64,000 nt of DNA, taken from UBA8337 sp038143435 (GTDB lineage Bacteria; Pseudomonadota; Alphaproteobacteria; RS24). The notes under the pieces are model-generated. The model was not told where the DNA came from. It saw nothing but the letters and a program-made list of their open reading frames with translations, and did not search any database. The position numbers were made by a program, and so were the translations under genes. Shown piece after piece: positions 8,243 through 17,994 of the stretch. The DNA lies in the NCBI GenBank assembly GCA_038143435.1, contig JAYQLX010000002.1:124001-188000 (forward strand), given 5' to 3'. Position 1 is the stretch's first letter, and each line of letters starts with the position of its first letter.

Positions 8243-9415
8243 ATGAGTGATGTTTTGAACCCATCTGCGCTGGCTAAAATGCCGGTAATTGACCTCGGTA
8301 TCGGTGCCTCTGAAGCGGGAGACGGAGACCGCGCGGCGCAGCGCGTGGTGATTGCCATGTCGGGCGGGGTCGACAGTTCGGTCGCCGCCGCATTGGTCAA
8401 ACGCGCAGGCTATGACGCGGTCGGCATTACTTTGCAGCTTTACGATCATGGCGAAGCCATTCGCCGCAACGGCGCTTGCTGCGCCGGTCAAGATATTCAC
8501 GATGCACGCGCCGTCGCCGCCAAGCTGGATATGCCGCATTACGTGCTCGATTATGAATCGCGTTTTAAAGAAAGCGTGATGGATGAATTTGTCGACAGCT
8601 ATTTGTCGGGTCACACGCCGATTCCATGCATTCGCTGCAATGAGACGGTGAAGTTTCGCGATTTGCTGGCAACGGCGCGCGATTTAGGCGCTGCGGCGCT
8701 GGTGACCGGCCATTATATTGCCACGCAAAAAGGCAATGGCGGTTGGGAAATGCATCGCCCGCGCGATTTGGCGCGCGACCAGTCTTATTTCTTGTTCTCA
8801 ACCACACAAGAGCAGTTGGATTTCCTGCGCTTTCCGCTGGCTGATTTGACAAAAGATGAAATACGCAAATTTGCCGCGCTCATCGGTTTGGATGTCGCTG
8901 ATAAGCCCGATAGCCAAGATATTTGTTTCGTCCCCAATGGCGATTATGCCGGTGTCATTAAACGCCTGCGCCCCGATTGCAGCTTGCCCGGTGAAATCCG
9001 CCATATGGACGGGTCGCTTTTGGGCATGCATCAGGGGGTTTTGCATTATACCGTCGGGCAGCGCCGCGGGCTTGGCGTAGCGACCGGTGACCCGCTTTAT
9101 GTGGTGTCGATTGATGCCGATAAGCGCGAAGTGATTGTCGGGCCACGCGCCGCTTTGGCGCGCGCGCGCATTATGCTGGATGAGGTGAATTGGATAGGTG
9201 GCCAAGAGGCTGTCAATTTGCCGGTGCGCGCGCGCATTCGCTCAACCGGTGAACCGGCACAAGCCGAACTCACACTGCAAGCCGATGGTGTGGCTGAAAT
9301 CATCTTGGCCGAGGCTGAAGAGGGGGTTTCGCCCGGCCAGGCGTGCGTGTTTTATGCTGCTGATAGCGACCGCGTTTTGGGCGGCGGCTGGATTAGTGGT
9401 GCAAAAAATACATAG
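8243..9415 (+). CDS. mnmA: tRNA-specific 2-thiouridylase
   Basis: ATP-dependent cytosolic enzyme that thiolates U34 of tRNA-Lys, -Glu and -Gln. The 390 residues include the PP-loop AMSGGVDSSVAAAL, the catalytic cysteine region NGACCAGQDIHDA, the second Cys in PIPCIRCN and the C-terminal beta-barrel with VGQRRGLGVATGDP. The N-terminus carries about 35 residues before the PP-loop, slightly long. The frame is intact. The 173-bp gap to ctrA is divergent and should hold both promoters; no clear consensus is seen there. Confidence 0.96.
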   Translation: MSDVLNPSALAKMPVIDLGIGASEAGDGDRAAQRVVIAMSGGVDSSVAAALVKRAGYDAVGITLQLYDHGEAIRRNGACCAGQDIHDARAVAAKLDMPHYVLDYESRFKESVMDEFVDSYLSGHTPIPCIRCNETVKFRDLLATARDLGAAALVTGHYIATQKGNGGWEMHRPRDLARDQSYFLFSTTQEQLDFLRFPLADLTKDEIRKFAALIGLDVADKPDSQDICFVPNGDYAGVIKRLRPDCSLPGEIRHMDGSLLGMHQGVLHYTVGQRRGLGVATGDPLYVVSIDADKREVIVGPRAALARARIMLDEVNWIGGQEAVNLPVRARIRSTGEPAQAELTLQADGVAEIILAEAEEGVSPGQACVFYAADSDRVLGGGWISGAKNT

Positions 9416-9429
9416 GTGTTTTTAAGCTG

Positions 9430-9446
9430 TTGCAAGAACCGTGCCA
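9430..9446 (-). promoter_or_regulatory. Sigma-54 (-24/-12) promoter sequence, antisense to rpoN
   Basis: On the minus strand the bases read TGGCACG-GTTC-TTGCA, a full match to the RpoN promoter consensus TGGCACG-N4-TTGCW. It sits in the 64-bp gap before rpoN and points away from it, into the 3' end of mnmA. Binding of sigma-54 holoenzyme here could block or modulate rpoN transcription (inference). Confidence 0.65.
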
Positions 9447-9479
9447 AATTGGTTAGTTTCGCGGCGAAAGGAACTCCTC

Positions 9480-10984
9480 ATGGTGCTGTCACCTCGACTT
9501 GAAATATCGCAAAAGCAAAAGCTGATGATGAACCCGCAAATGCGGCAAGCCATTGAGCTATTGCAGCTGACCAATATTCAGCTGACCGATATGTTGAAGC
9601 GCGAAATGGAGCAAAATCCGTTTTTGGCCTTTGATGCCGACCATTTTCGGGATAGCGGCAATGGTGAAGCGCCGCGCGCAGTGACTGTAGACGGCACAAG
9701 CGGCGTTGGTCTTTCTGACAAGATTGAAGCGGTGCGGGTTGATTTTGCCGGCGGGGAGGGCGGTGATGTCGCCGCCATGTTGGAAAACCGCGCCGCCGAA
9801 GAAAGCGGCTTGGCCCCGCATATTTTGCGCCAAATTGCCGAAGAAATCAGCGACCGAGACATTGCCGCATTGGCGGTGGAATTGACCGGCTGGCTCGACG
9901 AAGACGGCTATTTGCGCGAGAGCTTGCGCGGAAATTTGTTCGACCATTGGTGTCGATAACGGGCTTTTGCATGAAACCTTAAAACAGCTATGCGATTTTA
10001 CCCCGGCCGGTGTGTTTGCCCGCAATCTCGCCGACTGCTTGAGGCTGCAATTGCTGGCAGCGGGCGATTGGACACCAACCCATCAGGCTTTGCTGGATAA
10101 CCTCGATATATTGGGGCGCGGCGATATGGCGGCTTTGGCTAAAGCGATGGATATTGCCGCCGATGAGATAGCGCCTTATCTGCAAGCGGTGCGCGCGCTT
10201 GATCCGCGCCCGGCGGCGAGCTTTGAAACCGATACAAGCGGGCCGGCACAGCCCGATGTGATTGTGCTTGAAGGTGATGGCGGCTGGCAGGCCTATTTGA
10301 ACGAAGACAGCCTGCCCAGTGTTTTGGTGCTGGAGCGCGATTGGGAAGAAATGGCGGCGCGCAAAATAACTGATGCCCTGGTTATATCGGCTGAGCCAGA
10401 AATCGACTAATGGATTTTGTCTTCGATTCAGGCCCATTATCTGAAATGATAATGACAATCGTGAGCGCAAATTCATGAAGACCAATGTGCAATCCGCGCG
10501 CTGGTTGAAAAAAGCAACGCAGCAGCGTGCCGCTACCTTATTGCGGGTGGCACGGGCTATTGTGGCTCGCCAGCAGGGGTTTTTCACCGGCGGTCTCGCC
10601 GCGCTTGAGCCGATGGGCTTGCGCGATATTGCCGATGAGATTGAAATGCATGAAAGCACGGTGAGCCGGTCCGTCGCCGGTAAGCTGGTGCAAACCGCCA
10701 ATGGCCAGTTTTCGCTGAGAGAGCTTTTTTCCTCCGCTATTGGCCGTCGCGGCAATGGCAAAACCGCATCGGCACAAGCGGTGAAAGCGCACATTGCCGA
10801 ATTGGTAAGAAATGAGACAACGCCGAACGGTGTTTTATCGGATGACGCGCTGGTCGCTTTGCTGGCCGATGAGGGGCTGGTTATGGCGCGCCGCACCGTC
10901 GCCAAATATAGAAAATCGCTCAATATACCGTCATCGGCGCAACGCCGCCGCGCCGCCAAAATCGCCCGTGCGGCGGGTGCTTGA
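9480..10984 (+). CDS. rpoN: RNA polymerase sigma-54 factor (two frameshifts)
   Basis: Enhancer-dependent sigma factor. The ATG at 9480 is preceded by AAAGGAA. Region I is recognisable (SQKQKLMMNPQMRQAIELLQ), followed by an acidic linker. The core-binding domain continues in a second frame from about 9960 (TPAGVFARNLADCLRLQLL). The C-terminal helix-turn-helix and the RpoN box ARRTVAKYRKSL are in a third frame (10450-10984). Shifts lie near 9930-9960 and 10410-10450. All domains are present in order, about 500 codons in total, the normal size, so sequencing error is likelier than a dead gene. Confidence 0.88.
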
Positions 10985-11043
10985 GGCGTAAAACGGCATT
11001 TGCCAGTGGCGGTCTTTTGGTCTATATCATGCCGACCTTTTGA

Positions 11044-11120
11044 GGCGGAGTAGCTCAGCTGGTTAGAGCAGCGGAATCATAATCCGCGTGTCGGGGGTTC
11101 GAGTCCCTCCTCCGCTACCA
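11044..11120 (+). tRNA. tRNA-Met (anticodon CAU, elongator type)
   Basis: A 77-nt cloverleaf with an encoded CCA end. The acceptor stem pairs GGCGGAG with CTCCGCT (one G-U), the anticodon stem is GCGGA/TCCGC around loop ATCATAA, and the T arm is GGGGG-TTCGAGT-CCCTC. The anticodon is CAT. The G-U first pair and overall match to alphaproteobacterial elongator tRNA-Met argue against the initiator; a tRNA-Ile with a modified CAU is less likely. Confidence 0.93.
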
Positions 11121-11223
11121 CGCTATAAGCACTTGCCGAGCGTAGCGAGGTTGCACCGGCGCCTTGCGCCAGCCACCGGAAAGCTGCCCCTTGTTTTGCC
11201 CCGCAATGGTTTTGCGCTTGGGG

Positions 11224-12287
11224 TTAAAGTTGGACCAAACCTTTTTCGACAATTTGTGCGGCCGTGTCGCGAATGCTTTCTTCGGCATTGCGCGGCTTCC
11301 AGCCCAGCAATTTTTTCGCCTTATCGGATGGGGTAAATTTCTCCGAGCCGACCATTTGCGACATTTGTTGTGTTGCCGGATCGAAAAAGTCGAAAAATTT
11401 GACCAGCCAATTCGGCATTTCGCGTGTCGGGGCTCTCTCGTAACCGGCATTTTTCAAAACGCTTGCTAAACTCTTTGAACCAAAATTCGCGCTCGCTAAT
11501 GATGAAACGCTCACCGTCGGCTTCTGATTTTTGCATGGCCAAAATATGCGCCGCCGCGACATCGCGCACATCAACAAAACCGATATGCAGCTTCGGGCAG
11601 CCGGGCACTTTGCCGTCAATAATTTGCAAGACGAATTCACTGGCCGTGCCGATATCATCGCTCAACGTCGGGCCGATAACTCCGGCCGGATTGATGACAG
11701 CCAGCTTTGTTGTCGATTGCGTGCCGATAAGGTCCCATGCTTTTTGCTCGGCCAATGTTTTGCTTTTGTAATAGGCCGGGGTTTGGGCATGCGCCGCATC
11801 GGTCCAATCATCTTCGCTGAAATCGGTTTGGCCGGTATGGGTCTCGGTGATGGCGGCGCAGCTTGATGTCAGCACCAGTTTTTTGACGCCTTCCTTAATG
11901 GCCGCTTCGATGATTATGCGCGGCGCGGCTTGAGGTGAGACGTTGGGTGCCATGCTTTTGGCCTACAACCCGCCTTGTGCCTTCGACGGCGGGAATAATC
12001 AGTTCATCTTCGTGCTTGGGCACGCCGACAATAAAGGGGGAGGCGACATGCAGCACATAATCGCAACCGGCGACAGCTTCGTCCCATCCATCATCTTTGG
12101 TCAAATCGGCTTCGACAAAAGCCAGATTGTCGGTCGATAATTGTTGTTCCGAAATGGCTTGTTTGACTTCGTCAATACGGTCGGGTGAGCGCACCGTGCC
12201 GGTAACGCTGTAACCTTGTTGCAGAAGTTGGGCGATGCAATGAAGGCCGATAAAGCCCGTGGCGCCTGTGACTAATACTTTTTCCAT
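11224..12287 (-). CDS. NAD(P)-dependent reductase, dihydroflavonol-reductase-like (two frameshifts)
   Basis: Extended short-chain dehydrogenase. The N-terminal Rossmann motif is VTGATGFIGLHC, followed by LHVASPF; the catalytic region reads LTSSCAAI and YYKSKTLAEQKAW (Tyr-x3-Lys). This pattern is typical of the aldehyde reductase/dihydroflavonol-4-reductase group; the substrate is unknown. The ATG at 12287 has AGGGG upstream. The reading moves frame near 11950-11960 and again near 11460. The C-terminal part (KLLGWKPRNAEESIRDTA) resumes after the second shift and ends at 11224. Total length of about 354 codons is normal for the family. Confidence 0.75.
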
Positions 12288-12458
12288 AATTATCCCCTTG
12301 TCATCTTGCGTTAAACGTATCGCGACGCAAAATCCGTCAACCAATGTGCTCAAAAACCGGATAGAAAACAAGCTTGGCCCTTGTGCCTTTCAGCATTTCT
12401 GACTTCTTCGACAATCAAAAGACTTGAAAGGCGAGCATATTGGTTTTTAAGGTTCATT

Positions 12459-12697
12459 ATGAGTGAAAAATAATCGTCATGGCTTTCACCCGTCTGCGCG
12501 AGGCGGGCAAAGTGTCGAATATTCAATGGAGCGATATTGTCGCCCATGACCCGACCGGACGCTTGGCCAGTCTGCGCGGTTTGGCGCGCAAAGAAGCGAT
12601 GGACAGCGCAACCCGCAAATGCGGCGTGGCGCGTCGCGCGCGCGGAGAGGTTTATGATTTTCTCGATGCGGGCAAGCAGTTTCGCCGCCGCTCCTGA
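12459..12697 (+). CDS. Small hypothetical protein
   Basis: About 72-79 residues, Arg/Lys-rich, no recognised family. An open frame runs from an ATG at 12479 that lacks a ribosome site. Restoring one A in the AAAAA run at 12466-12470 would let the ATG at 12459 (with AAGG upstream) read MSEKIIVMAFTRLREAGKV, so the true start is probably 12459. The codon pattern looks coding. It ends 8 bp from the convergent gene at 12705. The role is unknown. Confidence 0.4.
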
Positions 12698-12704
12698 GCG
12701 CTGG

Positions 12705-13175
12705 CTAATCTTGCGCGAAAAAGCCGCGCGCCATTTGTGCGGCAATATAAATCGTCACAAAAGCGGCAATCACCGCCACCAAATAACCGATCGTGCCAAG
12801 AATATTGGCGGCACCCAGCGCATTGTCTGAAAATGACAGGGCGCGATTTGCTGAGGCATTGCCGAACCAATAAAATATCGTATTGGCCCAACCGGCAAAC
12901 ACAATGCCTTTGGCATAAAGCGCCAAACGCCCGGGGGCCAAGCCGCAATGCGGTAAGGCAAAAGCCACAGCAATCATCAACAGCGCGTCGACAATGCCGC
13001 CCGAATGAGCGCGCACCCAACCTTCTGTGGTGCCGAAAACCGGAATGCCCATAAAAATACTCGGGACGATTTCCAACCCGCCAATCAGGCTGAAAGCCAG
13101 CATAAATCCGGCCAACAGGCCGATAATCAGCACCAGCAATGCATGGCCGATTAGGTTTTTTTGATAATTTTCCAT
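12705..13175 (-). CDS. Styrene-oxide-isomerase (StyC)-like integral membrane protein
   Basis: A 156-residue protein with four predicted membrane helices. Its sequence lines up along its length with my memory of StyC, the membrane isomerase that turns styrene oxide into phenylacetaldehyde. Shared blocks include EGWVRAHSG, LLMIAVAFALPHCGL, GWANTIFYWFGNAS and NRALSFSDN. The StyC heme-site residues as I recall them (His58, Tyr103) fall at His57 and Tyr102 here. No styrene monooxygenase genes are nearby, so the natural substrate is unknown. GGGG precedes the ATG. It is 26 bp downstream of a PF10118 hydrolase gene on the same strand, probably one operon. Confidence 0.65.
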   Translation of the reverse strand: MENYQKNLIGHALLVLIIGLLAGFMLAFSLIGGLEIVPSIFMGIPVFGTTEGWVRAHSGGIVDALLMIAVAFALPHCGLAPGRLALYAKGIVFAGWANTIFYWFGNASANRALSFSDNALGAANILGTIGYLVAVIAAFVTIYIAAQMARGFFAQD

Positions 13176-13201
13176 CTTATCCCCCCAGATTAAGATATCG
13201 A

Positions 13202-14071
13202 TTAAAGCTGCATGATTTGCGCCATCGCATCGCGATCAATGTCGAGCACATTGCCGCCTTTGGCATCGTGTCGCCGCCATGCAATGGCCACCGGATCCTG
13301 TTTGCTGGAAGCCAGCGGATGATTGCGCGGATTGTAGTTTTTGCTGAAGACGGGCAGGGTCTGCCACGCCATCTGCCCCAATGTTTTGAAGCAAAAACCC
13401 ATTGCGCCGATGGCTTTGAGTGGGTTTTTCAGCCAGCCCTCAATGCGCGCCATATGGACATAGGCTTTCACCGTTTCCCGCGCAATATGCAGACCGGCCA
13501 TCAGCACCATATATTTGCGATACCACTCATGCTTGCCGTAAAGCGCGCGATAGACATCATGCGCCACTGAGCCGTGTTCGACTTCTTCGACCTGATGCCA
13601 AACCCATAACGCCTTCATGACCGGATGGCTGTCGGCCATCCATTTATCGTAATTTTTCAAGATGATGAGACCGGCGAGAAAGGTGAAGGTCTCATAACCG
13701 GCGGTGAAGGCGACTTTGCGCTTCAAACTGTCTTTTTTGGCGGCGTTTTTGAAATAATTCTTTGCCGTCGCGTCAAGCTTTTCGACTTTCGGATAGCGCT
13801 TGGCCATCAGCGCATTAAAGGCAATGAAATTGCGCGCATGGTGGCCTTCTTGACCGGCCAGAGCCACCATATCGCGGCGCAGTTTATCGTCGGCCACATC
13901 ATGCTTGACCGTATTCATCGTGTGGATGAGATAGCGCTCAAAATAAGGCACATGCAGGCCCAAAGCGTTAATGAATACCGAAAAATAGGGCGAAGATTTG
14001 CTCCACGCGCAATCTTCCGGCGCGACATTGTTGACATCGAAATCAAGCGGGCGCACCGGAAAATCATCCAT
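13202..14071 (-). CDS. Predicted metal-dependent hydrolase (PF10118/COG3687 type)
   Basis: A 289-residue protein with ferritin-like metal motifs. GQEGHHARNF (about residues 75-84) and WHQVEEVEHGSVAHDVY supply Glu and His residues expected to hold a di-metal centre. This is the pattern of the uncharacterised 'metal-dependent hydrolase' family PF10118. The reaction is unknown; the fold resembles di-iron oxygenases, so 'hydrolase' is only a family label. It is upstream of, and probably cotranscribed with, the StyC-like gene, so a shared lipid or epoxide-type substrate is possible (inference). Confidence 0.75.
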   Translation of the reverse strand: MDDFPVRPLDFDVNNVAPEDCAWSKSSPYFSVFINALGLHVPYFERYLIHTMNTVKHDVADDKLRRDMVALAGQEGHHARNFIAFNALMAKRYPKVEKLDATAKNYFKNAAKKDSLKRKVAFTAGYETFTFLAGLIILKNYDKWMADSHPVMKALWVWHQVEEVEHGSVAHDVYRALYGKHEWYRKYMVLMAGLHIARETVKAYVHMARIEGWLKNPLKAIGAMGFCFKTLGQMAWQTLPVFSKNYNPRNHPLASSKQDPVAIAWRRHDAKGGNVLDIDRDAMAQIMQL

Positions 14072-14180
14072 TGGATGCGACGGGTCTTGTTGACGATTTA
14101 CTTTTTGTCATCATTGGTTAATCTCCACGCTCAATGTGGGTTTATCCCCCAAATTGTCAACCAAACGGGCAGGGCGTTTC

Positions 14181-15413
14181 GTGCAAAAGCAACAAGGTAT
14201 TTTCTTTGGATGGTGGGTGCTGATTGCCATCGGTTACAGCCTGTTTGTCGGCGCAGGTATGATTTTTTACGCCATGTCGGTGCTGCTTGAGGCGTTGGTG
14301 GCAACGCGCGGCTTTTCCGTGGCGCAAATATCAGGTGCCAATACGATGTTTTTGGTGGTCGGCGGTTTGGGCGGCATTGCCGTCGGTGAACTGATATCGC
14401 GCTATGATGCGCGCTATTGCATTGCCGCAGGCACGATTTTCATTGCTGTCACCTATTATTGGCTGCCCGCGGCCCATTCGCTGTTTGCGATTTATTCGGC
14501 CTATGCCGCTTTGGGGTGGGCTATGCCATGACGGCGCTGGTGCCGGCCACGACATTGGTGGCGCGCTGGTTTGTCCGTCGCCGCGCATTGGCCATTGCAC
14601 TGACGCAATCGGGGCTCTCTTTAGGCGGCATTCTTCTAACCCCCATGCTGGCGCGTGTGCTGGAATTGGATGGCATGGACGGGTTGCGCGCGCCCTGGAC
14701 AATGGCGGTTATTTTGCTGAACATTCCCGCTGGCGTTGTTTTTGCTGCGCCCCGAGCCGCAGGCAATGGGGCTCAACCCCGATGGCGATGCCGATGACCC
14801 GCAAGGGGAAAATGCGCCGCAGCAAGGCATGGCGGCGGCGCAAGCTATGCGCAGCAAGTTTTTCTTATTTTCCGCAGCGGCGGCTTTCCTCGCCTTGATG
14901 GCGCAGGTCGGCACAATTGCCCATGTCTTCAAATGGGCGTTGGAGCGCGCCGATGGCGAGACTGCCGCCATCACGGTCGCCACGCTGGCTTTTTGTTCTT
15001 TGACCGGTCGCTTGATTTGCGGCGCGGTGCTTGACCGCCTCAATCTGTTTGTCTTCGTGATGATAATTTATGCTTTGCAAGCGGTTGCCATGTTCGGCAT
15101 GGCGCTGGTCGAAGGTGCGCTCGCCGTGTTGATGATGACGGCCTTTTTTGGTTTCACCGTCGGCAATGTGTTGATGGCGCAGCCGCTTTTGGTGGCAACT
15201 GCATTTGGCGTACGCGATTTTCCGCGCATTCTCAGCCTGCATCAGCTGGCAATGAATGGTGGCGTCGCTTTGGGGCCGGTGGTCATTGGCTTGATTTACG
15301 ACTTTGGCGGCGGCTACGCCAATGGCTTTGTTTTTGTCGGCCTGTGCAGCATTTCCGCAATGGTTTGTCTTTATGGGGCCGGTGATCCGAAGGCGACAGC
15401 CTCAGCCCGATAA
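14181..15413 (+). CDS. MFS transporter (two frameshifts)
   Basis: Major facilitator permease of about 410 codons with twelve predicted helices, similar to oxalate/formate-type or monocarboxylate MFS carriers; the substrate is not identifiable. Helix 1 begins GIFFGWWVLIAIGYS and helices 4-5 carry ARWFVRRRALAIALTQSG. Two shifts fall in homopolymers. Near 14517 one G is missing (GGGG where GGGGG gives LGVGYAMT). Near 14745 one T is extra (TTTTT where TTTT gives VVLLRPEP). The start is uncertain (GTG at 14181 or 14136). The last 12 bases overlap the convergent MATE gene. Confidence 0.75.
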
Positions 15414-16756
15414 TTTGGGTCGCCACGCGCCGTTGAAAACGGCGATTGAAATTATTCCGGCATAAAAGGCCAAAGCGATGACGGTCACGATGAAAACCGC
15501 ATTGAGGCCATAGCCCAAATAATTGACGAGGAAAAACGCGCCGCCGACCGACAGCACAAAGCGCAAAATTTGCGCGCGTATCGGCCATGTCATCGTGCCT
15601 GCGCCTTGTGAGGCAAAATAAAGCACCAAGCCAATACCGAGAAACGCATAAGCCGGTCCGACAATGCGAATATAACTGCGCGCAACCTCAAAAGTCCCGG
15701 CATCATCGGTGAAAATCGGTATCCAAAGATTGGGAAACAAGGCCAAAAAACCGCCAACCGTTCCGCATATCAAAGCGGCACTGGTCATGCCATAGCGCCC
15801 TGCCAGTTCGGCGCGGTCATAATTTCCGGCCCCGATATTGGTGCCGACAATGGTTGTCAGCGCCGTGCCGAAAGCGAATATCACCGGCAGCATGACAAAT
15901 TCAATGCGCGTGCCAATGCCATATCCGGCCAAAGCTTGCGTGCCGAATTGCCCGACCAATGCGGTCAGCCCCAAAATGGTTGCGACATTCATCAGCGGGT
16001 TGAGGCTGGCCGGACGCGCCACTTTGAGAATGTCTGAGGCTAATGCCCGTCGCCAGCCCCTTTGATGCATGCGCAGGCTGATGGCGCGTTGGCCGCGCAG
16101 CAGTTCAACCAGCAGCGCGCTCACCATAATGGCGCCGACAAATACGCTGGAAACCGCCGCGCCGGTGACGCCAAGCGCCGGTGCGCCAAACAGGCCGAAA
16201 ACCAAATAGCGGTCAGTGGCACTTGCAGTGTCGCCGATAAAATCATCAGCTTGGCGGGAAAGGCCATATCACCGGCGCCGCGATAGGCCGCGCCCAAAGT
16301 GCTGCCGAGCCAGAGAATCAGACCGGCGCTGAACAGCACCCAGCAATAACTCATCGCCATTTCGAGAATGACGCCACCGCCGCCGAGCAAGATGAGCAAT
16401 TGCCGACCAAAGAGGACGAACAGGATGAAAAAAGCGGCAGCACCGATAATCGCGCCATAAATGGCATGCCAGACCAACCGTTCTGCATTGTCGCGATTGC
16501 CATTGCCCAGCGCGCGGGCGATGGAGGCGGTGATGGCGCCGCCCAGCGGCCCGCCTGACATGGTTTGCACCAAAATCAGCAAAGGAAAAACCAGCGCGAT
16601 CGCGGCCAGCGCCTCTGTGCCGAGGCGCCCAATCATATAAATTTCCGCCAGATTGACACAAGCCTGCAAGGTAAAGGCGAGCGTGTTTGGCGCGGTCATT
16701 TGCAACAGCAAACGCAGCGGCGGTTCGGTCAACATGGCATGAGTGCGGTCGTTCAT
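15402..16756 (-). CDS. MATE-family multidrug/sodium antiporter (one frameshift)
   Basis: Twelve-helix efflux protein of the MATE family, about 450 codons. Characteristic segments are LTEPPLRLLLQMTAPNTLAF, YMIGRLGTEALAAIAL, GGAITASIARALGNGN and, in the second half, GQFGTQALAGYGIGTRIEF. Such proteins export cationic compounds using Na+ or H+. The reading shifts near 16200, where one T appears missing (GCTATTTGG), rejoining TAYLVFGLFG. The ATG is at 16756. It overlaps the convergent MFS gene by 12 bp. Confidence 0.85.
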
Positions 16757-16824
16757 TTTTGGTTCCGATTATCGAATGAGCGACAGCATAGATGCCAAGC
16801 GGTAAATCACCTAGAGTTAAAGCA

Positions 16825-17376
16825 ATGGGCAAATTTGAACCGATTTTGCAAACCGACAGATTGCTTTTGGTAAATTTTACCGAATCGCATGTGGACGATT
16901 TTGTGGCCATGAATGGTGATGCCGAGGTGATGGAATTTTTTCCCGCCACGCAAAGCCGCGATGAAAGCGCAGCCTTTCTGGCGCGCATCATGGCGCATCG
17001 CGAACAGCACGGCTATTCGCTGTTTGCCCTCCATTTGAAGCAAGACGATAAATTTGTCGGCTTTACCGGTCTGTTGCGCGCTGAATTTAGCGCGCATTTT
17101 ACTCCGGCAGTTGAAATTGGCTGGCGTTTCCCGAAATTTGCTTGGGGGCAGGGCTTGGGGCCGGAGGCGGCGCGCGCCTGTCTGACATATGGGTTTGAAA
17201 CATTGGCGCTTGATGAAATCGTGTCGTTCACGGCGGCACAAAATAAGCGGTCCATTCGGGTGATGGAAAAAATCGGCATGCTGCATGATGCAGCCGATGA
17301 TTTCGACCACCCGCATTTGGCGGCGGGCCATTGGCTGCGCCGCCATGTGCTTTATCGTAAACGGAGGTTTTCATGA
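16825..17376 (+). CDS. GNAT-family N-acetyltransferase (RimJ/RimL type)
   Basis: About 183 residues from the ATG at 16825 (a longer reading from 16792 is possible). The opening ILQTDRLLL and the acetyl-CoA loop WGQGLGPEAARACLTYGFE, followed by AAQNKRSIRVMEKIGM, are typical of the RimJ/RimL branch that acetylates N-termini of proteins or small amines. The substrate is unknown. Its TGA overlaps the ATG of the next small gene (ATGA), so the two are translationally coupled. Confidence 0.82.
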   Translation: MGKFEPILQTDRLLLVNFTESHVDDFVAMNGDAEVMEFFPATQSRDESAAFLARIMAHREQHGYSLFALHLKQDDKFVGFTGLLRAEFSAHFTPAVEIGWRFPKFAWGQGLGPEAARACLTYGFETLALDEIVSFTAAQNKRSIRVMEKIGMLHDAADDFDHPHLAAGHWLRRHVLYRKRRFS

Positions 17377-17600
17377 AAAATGTTGCATGGTTGAAATGGG
17401 GCGGCACGGCATTTGTGCTGTCGGGCATATTGCTGACCAATTTGAACCTTTATCCGCTCAATATTCTTGTTCACGGCACCGGCTCGCTGGGCTGGATGCT
17501 GGCCGGTATTATCACCAAAGACCGCGCGCTGACGGTCAATTTCGGCATGCAAATGCCGCTTTTCGCGCTCGGCTATGCAAAAATGGGCGGCCTTTTTTAA
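17373..17600 (+). CDS. Small two-helix membrane protein
   Basis: 75 residues with two hydrophobic stretches (about 10-30 and 38-55) and a short third one near the C-terminus. No function is recognised. It overlaps the acetyltransferase stop by 4 bases and has GGAGG just before its ATG, which supports it as a real coupled gene. Confidence 0.6.
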   Translation: MKNVAWLKWGGTAFVLSGILLTNLNLYPLNILVHGTGSLGWMLAGIITKDRALTVNFGMQMPLFALGYAKMGGLF

Positions 17601-17666
17601 GACGCTAAATCATTGCACCGTTGCCCGAATTGACGCAAAATTTGACAAGTTATTAGGAGTTTTGTC

Positions 17667-17983
17667 ATGCGTAAACCGCTTCTCGTCTTGCTTGTCGCTC
17701 TATTGGCCTTGCCATTGGCGACCCCGCTGATTATCAGCGAGGCCAATGCCCTGCCGAAATGCCGTAATGTTGCCGGTTATGAGCCCAAGCCTACCTGCGA
17801 GGCGCGCAATCAAAGGGCGCAATGGCAGGCCGAACAAACGGCGCGCATGACCGCGCAATTGGTGGCTGATGCGATGGCGCGTCAGGCCGCCGACCGCGCC
17901 AATAAGCTGAAGAGGGCGGCTTTATGGATATGGTGAGCGGTTTTATCGGCTCCGCCGTTGAGACGGTGAGCGGCTTGTTCTAA
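17667..17983 (+). CDS. Small secreted protein (probable 3' frameshift)
   Basis: Begins with a clear signal peptide (residues 1-28, cleavage near ANA) after an AGGAG ribosome site. The mature part has two Cys and an Ala/Arg/Gln-rich helical stretch. As read it stops at 17936. One extra A in GAAG near 17911 would continue the frame as KEGGFMDMVSGFIGSAVE to a stop at 17983, a much better ending. The function is unknown. Confidence 0.5.
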
Positions 17984-17994
17984 AAATTTCGCTT

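Noticed and set aside
8135..8614. Minus-strand frame over the mnmA start
   Set aside because: mnmA is intact and conserved from 8243; the reverse frame shows no family features.
16825..17376. Toxin-antitoxin pair formed by the GNAT protein and the following small protein
   Set aside because: GNAT toxins pair with an upstream DNA-binding antitoxin. Here the partner is downstream and a membrane protein, and the GNAT is of the RimJ/RimL type.
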